Source: a virus
Direction: 5' to 3' (one strand)
IMG/VR virus record: IMGVR_UViG_3300013137_000005
Span: 1 to 41,792 of that record
DNA: 41,792 bases
The notes beneath the pieces are model-generated. The model saw only the letters and a program-made list of their open reading frames with translations. It made no database searches and was not told where the DNA came from. The translations under genes were made by a program, and so were the position numbers. Shown one piece after another: positions 38,176 to 41,792 of the stretch (position 1 is the first letter of the stretch; each line of letters starts with the position of its first letter).

Positions 38176-38424
38176 ATGAACGCCAAAACCTACAATCAGG
38201 CGATGACCAAGTTGTTCTTCGGCGGCGACCCGCTCGCCATGACGATGCGCGACGGGTTGCGCCAAATTGATGAATTGGTTCAGGAACGCCGCGAGACGCG
38301 GCGATTGCGAGCGCCAGAATGGTACTCGCATGAACTGCCTTGCCCGTGCGGATGTGGTCTAATCGGCGTTTGCGACGCGCAGTTGGCGCGCACGGCTGAC
38401 GCAGACGAGGACATCCCGTTCTAG
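38176..38424 (+). CDS. Unknown small protein, cassette 7 (second locus)
   Basis: An 82-residue protein. The N-terminal 45 residues are helical and charged (DGLRQIDELVQERRETRRLR), followed by a tight cysteine cluster CPCGCG and a further Cys (IGVCDAQL) that could bind zinc, then an acidic end. ATG 38176 follows GAGGCAACC. It is enclosed by an attI-like site (38114-38152) and a well-formed attC (38433-38522), so it is a one-gene cassette. The leader GGCCGGACTTCCGGCAA (38150-38166) nearly repeats that of cassette 5 (GACCGGACTTCCGGCAA, 3041-3057). Function unknown. Confidence 0.65.
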   Translation: MNAKTYNQAMTKLFFGGDPLAMTMRDGLRQIDELVQERRETRRLRAPEWYSHELPCPCGCGLIGVCDAQLARTADADEDIPF

Positions 38425-38432
38425 GCCGTCCG

Positions 38433-38522
38433 GCCTAACACCAGTTCCAGCCGACTCGCCTACGCTCGCCGATGCGGACGGCTCAGGATGACACGGCGAG
38501 CGGCTGAACATCACCGTTAGAC
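38433..38522 (+). other. attC recombination site 7 (second locus)
   Basis: GCCTAAC (38433-38439, full RYYYAAC) pairs with GTTAGAC (38516-38522, full GTTRRRY). The left arm (38444-38460) reverse-complements to GGCGAGTCGGCTGGAAC. The right arm is GGCGAGCGGCTGAAC (38495-38509), the same minus one T and one G. The two extrahelical bases fall in the same relative positions as in attC site 3, so both sites belong to one attC family. Length 90 bp. Confidence 0.92.
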
Positions 38523-38552
38523 GACCCGGAACCCGGAACGGGATCGTCCCGG

Positions 38553-38597
38553 CCCGATGAAACAGCCCCTTCCCGGTGAAGCCGGGGTGGGGGAGTG
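38553..38597 (+). repeat. Flank block B, copy of the block after the first array
   Basis: GAAACAGCCCCTTCCCGGT followed by GCCGGGG nearly repeats 3731-3757. It contains the hairpin CCCGG-TGAAG-CCGGG and lies 18 bp upstream of ATG 38615. Between attC site 7 and this block (38523-38552) is another inverted pair, ACGACCCG / CGGGATCGT. Confidence 0.7.
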
Positions 38598-38614
38598 CTA
38601 CAGGAGAGGACATA

Positions 38615-38977
38615 ATGAACGATCTACTCAACCAACTTCAGGCCGTCATCGAGACCGCCGAAACCAACCGGATCGACGCCGAGCGATGGCACAACCTGGT
38701 CACCATGCTGGGTGATCTGGGTTACGGGCCGCGCATCGAGCCGGCGCAGATCGCCGAGCTCGTGCCGAATCTCCGTGGCCTCCAGGAACTCGCGTCCTCG
38801 ACGCAGGAGGTCGGGCCGGCGTCCGCCGGCCCGAAAATGCCCCGCCGCAAACTCACCCTCGCGGACGAACACAACATCATGGCGCTCGAATCCAAGGGCT
38901 GGTCGCCGGAGCAAATCGCCGACGACCTCGGCCTCGCCAAAAGCGCCGTCCGCCAATACATCGCCGACCATGCGTAA
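38615..38977 (+). CDS. HTH DNA-binding protein upstream of the replication genes
   Basis: A 120-residue protein. The N-terminal 60 residues are helical (LLNQLQAVIETAETNRIDAE). The C-terminal 45 (LTLADEHNIMALESKGWSPE, then QIADDLGLAKSAVRQYIADH) are a clear resolvase/sigma-type helix-turn-helix. AGGAGAGG precedes ATG 38615. It is followed within the same operon by a zinc-ribbon gene and the RepA-like helicase, so it may be an initiator or regulator of replication. Confidence 0.7.
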   Translation: MNDLLNQLQAVIETAETNRIDAERWHNLVTMLGDLGYGPRIEPAQIAELVPNLRGLQELASSTQEVGPASAGPKMPRRKLTLADEHNIMALESKGWSPEQIADDLGLAKSAVRQYIADHA

Positions 38978-39257
38978 CCTGGCCCACGCCATCACCCGGG
39001 CAGCGGCCCGGGTCCCCGGCCCGGTGGCCGAGCGCAGCGTCGCCGCCGTGACAGCCTGGCGCACGCGCACCGTCGCCGACGTCCGGATCCCGGCCCCGCA
39101 GCCCACGACGCGCCTGCTGCGCATCGCGCCGGGTGAAATGTGGTGCGCCCGCTGCGCGGAGACCGTCGCCGGCGATCACTGTATGCGCTGCGGGAGTAAT
39201 CGCTTCTACCCGGCCACGCTGGTGCTGCGGCCGGACGAATACTACATCGCGACGTAA
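38970..39257 (+). CDS. Zinc-ribbon protein, replication region
   Basis: A 95-residue protein. The first 50 residues are Ala/Arg/Pro-rich. Residues about 57-75 hold CARC and CMRCG, a zinc ribbon, followed by a short beta end (NRFYPATLVLRPDEYYI). ATG 38970 overlaps the preceding gene by 8 bp. It lies 100 bp before the helicase gene. Possibly a small DNA-binding factor of the replication operon. Confidence 0.6.
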   Translation: MRNLAHAITRAAARVPGPVAERSVAAVTAWRTRTVADVRIPAPQPTTRLLRIAPGEMWCARCAETVAGDHCMRCGSNRFYPATLVLRPDEYYIAT

Positions 39258-39359
39258 TCCGTCGGGGCGACCCTCGCTGTCGCCCCACTGTACCAATAAA
39301 CTGATCTTATCACCACACGCGACCGCCAACGTCGCGCGAAGATTCGACAGGAGACCAGC

Positions 39360-40676
39360 ATGGCCCGCCGCCTCAGCCAGCAGATCCAGAATATCGCCGA
39401 CTGGATCAACGGCATCGAACTCCAGCCGTACCCCGAACCCGACGACTTTGCCGCCGGCGCCCTCCGCACCGCCTGGCGCGCCATCTGCGCGTCAGACCCC
39501 GGCGACGAGGGCATCGCCTCCTATCGGGAGAAATGCCTGGGCCTGATCGCCCCCATCATGAAGGGCTTCCCTAACGGCGAGGCCCTCTACAATCGCATCC
39601 GGTCCACCATCCCATCGACCGTCAAACGGCCGTTCCCCTCGCTGCGGGACATCGCCGCCGATCTGCTGCCCATCCAATGGGCCTGGCCCAACTGGCTGCC
39701 CATCGGGATGCTCACTCTGCTGGCGGCCCGGCCCGGCTCCGGCAAATCCATGCTGGCGCTCGATCTGGCCCATCGCATCATTGCCGGCCAACCCTGGCCC
39801 GACGGCCAGCCCATGCACCGCCCCGGCGCCAGCGTGATCTACGTGGACGGCGAGAACGTACCGCAGATACTCAACGAGCGCGCCGAGAAATGGCAGATGG
39901 ATCGCAACAACCTCTATCTGCTCCTGCCCGACGAGGATGATGTCATTCTCGATCTGTCCACGGCGCGCTACCAGGACAAACTCGCTCAGATGGCCTACCG
40001 CCTCGCGCCCGGCCTGATCGTGGTGGATTCGCTCGGCTCGGTCATGGGCAAGGGCGAAAACGCCATCGAGGACGTCCGTGCACTCCTGGCCTACCTCGCC
40101 GGCCTCGCCAATCAGAACGATTGTGGGCTGCTCCTCATCCACCATCTGCGGAAGGCCAGCAACGGCCAGATGAGCCTCCTCGATACCGTTGACCCGGATA
40201 TGATCCGGGGATCCTCCCACATCACAGCCATGGCCCGCGTCGCCTGGGGCCTGGCCACCGTCCAGACCGGCCCCGATCCGAACCGCAACGGGCCGCGCAA
40301 GCTGGAGGTGATCAAGTCGAACCTCTCCCGCTACCCCGATGCCCTGGGCATCACCCTGGAACCGTTGCCCGATGGCGATGCGGTGAAAATGGTCTACGCC
40401 CTCACCGCACCGGAGCCGTTCCGGGAAGCGACCACCGGCGACGAAGCGGCCGCCTGGCTGCTCGGCTATCTGGCGGACGCCGGCAAGCCGGTCAAGCCCG
40501 CCGAGGTGATCGCGGCCGCGGCCGAGGCGGGCTTCAGCCGGGCGATGGTCTACCGGGCACGCGAGGCGCAACAGAGCGAGATCATCAACACCATTGGGCG
40601 CAAAAGTCCGGCCAACTGTTGGGCGCTGCCTACCACTGTAAACGCCGGCGCCGACGACGAGGAACCAGCCGAATGA
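39360..40676 (+). CDS. RepA-like replicative helicase (RecA-fold AAA ATPase)
   Basis: A 438-residue protein of the RepA/AAA_25 type. Walker A is ARPGSGKS (residues 123-130) and Walker B LIVVDS (220-225). The motif LLLIHHLRK (258-266) and SHITAMARVAWGLATVQTG (about 285-305) are hallmarks of this hexameric family. The C-terminal 80 residues (EAAAWLLGYLADAGKPVKPA, then EVIAAAAEAGFSRAMVYRAR) form a winged helix. It should unwind the origin for theta-type replication. AGGAG precedes ATG 39360. Repeats that may be the origin lie 20 bp after its stop. No phage primase or DNA polymerase was found, so the host replisome is presumably recruited. Confidence 0.92.
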   Translation: MARRLSQQIQNIADWINGIELQPYPEPDDFAAGALRTAWRAICASDPGDEGIASYREKCLGLIAPIMKGFPNGEALYNRIRSTIPSTVKRPFPSLRDIAADLLPIQWAWPNWLPIGMLTLLAARPGSGKSMLALDLAHRIIAGQPWPDGQPMHRPGASVIYVDGENVPQILNERAEKWQMDRNNLYLLLPDEDDVILDLSTARYQDKLAQMAYRLAPGLIVVDSLGSVMGKGENAIEDVRALLAYLAGLANQNDCGLLLIHHLRKASNGQMSLLDTVDPDMIRGSSHITAMARVAWGLATVQTGPDPNRNGPRKLEVIKSNLSRYPDALGITLEPLPDGDAVKMVYALTAPEPFREATTGDEAAAWLLGYLADAGKPVKPAEVIAAAAEAGFSRAMVYRAREAQQSEIINTIGRKSPANCWALPTTVNAGADDEEPAE

Positions 40677-40698
40677 GCGAAAATCGCCCCAAAAACCG

Positions 40699-40792
40699 TA
40701 ACTGTCTCAAGAGTCTCAAGAGTCCACTGTTTTAACACACCCCTATACGTGAGACAGTTAGACCGCTAAGACAGTGAGACAGTGAGACAGTT
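40699..40792. repeat. Clustered short repeats after the helicase gene, candidate origin or iterons
   Basis: TAACTGTCTCA (40699-40709) and TGAGACAGTTA (40750-40760) are a perfect 11-bp inverted pair. AGACAGT occurs at 40752, 40769, 40777 and 40785, the last three in an 8-bp tandem. TCTCAAGAG is also tandemly repeated (40705-40722). The stretch is AT-richer than its surroundings and lies between the helicase and the next gene. This is an iteron-like arrangement, or alternatively an operator cluster. Confidence 0.6.
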
Positions 40793-40815
40793 GCAAAATG
40801 GAGGCCCATGCGACG

Positions 40816-41349
40816 ATGACCGCCATCTCCTACCTGGTGATCCTGACCCTGACCGGATGCCTGATCTACATCCTACTCGCCGGGTTGCGGCCCGGCCTCA
40901 CGGAGGCTCTGACCGATGACAATCAACTGGAGCGACCTGCAACTCAACGGGATGCCCGCGACCCTGCGGGCACTGGAACAACTCGACAAACGCCTGGACA
41001 GCCTGGCGTCACAGCACAACCTGCTGGCGCACCAGGTGGATCAACTCCACCCGGACAACCTGAAAGCGCGCATCGCTGCCCTGGAGACCCTCGTCTCTGC
41101 CCTCTCCGCTCGGCTGGACGAGCAGGAATACCGGCGGAGATCCGGGAGATAGTGGCCGATCTGGGTCACGGCTGGCGCATCGAACGGGCGGAGGGAGCGC
41201 CGTCAATGGTGTCCCCGCTGCTGCCACCGGACGCGCCGCCGTCCGAGCCAGCCACGCCGTCCGAGCCGGCCACAACCACACCGACCGCCCCGGCGTTGAC
41301 CGGCCCCCGTCCCGTGGCGGCGTTGCTGCCGGGAGTGATCGGGCGATGA
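40816..41349 (+). CDS. Short membrane protein frame overlapping a coiled-coil gene, copy 1
   Basis: Only the first 35-40 residues look real: a single membrane helix (ISYLVILTLTGCLIYILLAG) with a short tail. GGAGG at 40800-40804 lies 11 bases before ATG 40816; another ATG in frame is at 40798. The frame stays open to 41349 without a stop, but from 40916 a coiled-coil protein is encoded in another frame. From about 41145 this frame encodes EIREIVADLGHGWRIERAEG, which matches the C-terminus of the related protein at 41525. So the frame contains two meaningful ends with a low-complexity middle. See the finding on the frameshifted paralogue. Confidence 0.45.
   Translation: MTAISYLVILTLTGCLIYILLAGLRPGLTEALTDDNQLERPATQRDARDPAGTGTTRQTPGQPGVTAQPAGAPGGSTPPGQPESAHRCPGDPRLCPLRSAGRAGIPAEIREIVADLGHGWRIERAEGAPSMVSPLLPPDAPPSEPATPSEPATTTPTAPALTGPRPVAALLPGVIGR
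40916..41152 (+). CDS. Coiled-coil protein, copy 1, apparently frameshifted
   Basis: A 79-residue coiled-coil protein (TLRALEQLDKRLDSLASQHN, LLAHQVDQLHPDNLKARIAA, LETLVSALSARLDEQEY). It ends with RRRSGR. In the -1 frame the DNA then continues with a segment closely resembling the C-terminal part of the protein at 41525 (VADLGHGWR versus VADYGHDWR). The gene probably lost its tail by a one-base indel, or the sequence carries an error, or ribosomes shift frame. The long, Pro/Ala/Thr-rich extension to 41349 would then be its true C-terminus. Confidence 0.6.
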   Translation: MTINWSDLQLNGMPATLRALEQLDKRLDSLASQHNLLAHQVDQLHPDNLKARIAALETLVSALSARLDEQEYRRRSGR

Positions 41350-41531
41350 AACATTGGCGACAGATCATGCCGGACGTCTACGGCCCGGCGCTGCAACCCT
41401 GGCAACCGCAGCGGAGCGGGAGGCGCAATGTTGGTAATCTCCTACGTGGTGATCGTGATTATCGCCGGGGCGCTGGCGTACATCGTCGTGGCGGGCACCT
41501 TAGGTCTCGCCGAGGAGCAACGACATGCTGA
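41346..41531 (+). CDS. Possible small protein, weak evidence
   Basis: A 61-residue frame whose ATG (41346) overlaps the preceding TGA (ATGA). Only the first 27 residues (KHWRQIMPDVYGPALQPWQP) look protein-like. The remainder is Arg/Gly-rich and overlaps the membrane-protein frame at 41428. It may be a short coupled gene or a chance frame. Confidence 0.3.
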   Translation: MKHWRQIMPDVYGPALQPWQPQRSGRRNVGNLLRGDRDYRRGAGVHRRGGHLRSRRGATTC

Positions 41532-41727
41532 CGAGACAGCAGATCGAGAAAGCGGGCTACCGGGAACTGGTAGCGGATCACTGCGAACTGGTGGAGCGCG
41601 TGACGAAGTTGGAGCAACTGTTTGCCGAGATGGCCCAACGACTCGCGCCGCAACCCGAGCCGCGCACCACGTCAGAGGTTGTGGCGGACTACGGCCACGA
41701 CTGGCGGTGGATGAAATCCGCATTTAA
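41428..41727 (+). CDS. Short membrane protein frame, copy 2
   Basis: The N-terminus (LVISYVVIVIIAGALAYIVV) is a single membrane helix closely similar to that of the frame at 40816 (ISYLVILTLTGCLIYILLAG). GGGAGG lies just upstream of ATG 41428. As in copy 1, the frame lacks a stop where the coiled-coil gene starts (41525) and runs on, in low-complexity sequence, to 41727. The functional product may be only the helix plus a short tail, or may join the coiled-coil frame by a frameshift. Confidence 0.45.
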   Translation: MLVISYVVIVIIAGALAYIVVAGTLGLAEEQRHADETADRESGLPGTGSGSLRTGGARDEVGATVCRDGPTTRAATRAAHHVRGCGGLRPRLAVDEIRI

Positions 41728-41746
41728 CGGTTGTGGGCGGGATTAG
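41525..41746 (+). CDS. Coiled-coil protein, copy 2, next to the cassette array
   Basis: A 73-residue protein with a helical, coiled-coil body (LTRQQIEKAGYRELVADHCE, LVERVTKLEQLFAEMAQRL) and a C-terminal motif SEVVADYGHDWRWMKSAF shared with the frameshifted copy 1. The gene crosses the contig junction: its last 77 bases are repeated at 1-77. Its final residues (NGCGRD) and stop lie within the attI/attC-like site at 53-120, so the cassette array begins inside the 3' end of this gene. Confidence 0.65.
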   Translation: MLTRQQIEKAGYRELVADHCELVERVTKLEQLFAEMAQRLAPQPEPRTTSEVVADYGHDWRWMKSAFNGCGRD

Positions 41747-41792
41747 GCGGGTCTGTCTAATCCCGATTCCGCATAATCACAAGTTAGGACGC
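41670..41792. repeat. Terminal direct repeat, right copy
   Basis: Identical to bases 1-123. In the circular molecule only one copy should exist. The unit length is therefore 41,669 bp, and 41746 is followed directly by the array starting at position 78 of this window. Confidence 0.95.

Noticed and set aside
40727-40763. TTTTAAC and GTTAGAC near the origin repeats as another attC site
   Set aside because: The boxes are only about 20 bp apart without the paired arms. GTTAGAC here is part of the AGACAGTTAGAC repeat cluster.

Overview
This window looks like one complete temperate tailed-phage genome. Bases 1-123 are repeated exactly at 41670-41792, so the contig closes on itself into a circle or circularly permuted unit of 41,669 bp. 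The DNA is GC-rich and densely packed, with many ATGA, GTGA and TGATG gene overlaps. The virion genes are of the HK97-fold, long-tailed (siphovirus) type. The host is probably a Chloroflexota bacterium. I infer this from the long Thr/Pro/Ala/Ser 'TPTATATST' linker joined to a CBM9-like domain in a 935-residue lipoprotein and from a small membrane-anchored CHAT-type protein. It is an inference from style, not a database match.

Layout. (1) 53-3750, plus strand: a row of six gene cassettes separated by sites with the full structure of integron attC recombination sites. They carry three orphan DNA methyltransferases and four small unknown genes, one pair behind its own sigma70 promoter. (2) 3776-5985, plus strand: an operon of small zinc-ribbon, HTH and coiled-coil proteins ending at a strong hairpin terminator. 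(3) 31819 down to 6265, minus strand: the late operon. In transcription order it holds a leader ORF, the CHAT-like protein, a three-helix membrane protein, HNH nuclease, terminase small and large subunits, a tiny membrane protein, portal, prohead protease, capsid, several odd surface or anchored proteins, head-tail connector, tail completion proteins, two tail-tube paralogues, overlapping tail chaperones, tape measure, distal tail, baseplate protein, SGNH-esterase fibre, glycosidase-like lipoprotein, and an SH3 protein. It ends at an intrinsic terminator. (4) 31826-34232: the lysogeny/integration switch, with a truncated XRE repressor joined to the 3' remnant of a serine recombinase, a divergent sigma70 promoter with operator-like repeats, an RHH-like regulator and an intact tyrosine integrase. 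(5) 34268-38090, plus strand: accessory genes, mostly small membrane proteins. (6) 38146-38522: a second, separate attC-type cassette locus with flanks resembling the first. (7) 38615-40676: HTH, zinc-ribbon and RepA-like helicase genes, followed by repeats that may be the replication origin, then two related membrane/coiled-coil gene pairs running into the first cassette locus.

The most unusual content is the phage-borne cassette system without an integron integrase of its own: two loci, seven cassettes and six well-formed attC sites. The phage tyrosine recombinase lacks the extra segment seen in IntI, so cassette movement would need a host integrase. Second is the membrane-anchored CHAT/caspase-like protein at the head of the late operon, preceded by an apparently leaderless ORF, a 40-bp-period repeat and a long hairpin. 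No canonical endolysin was recognised.
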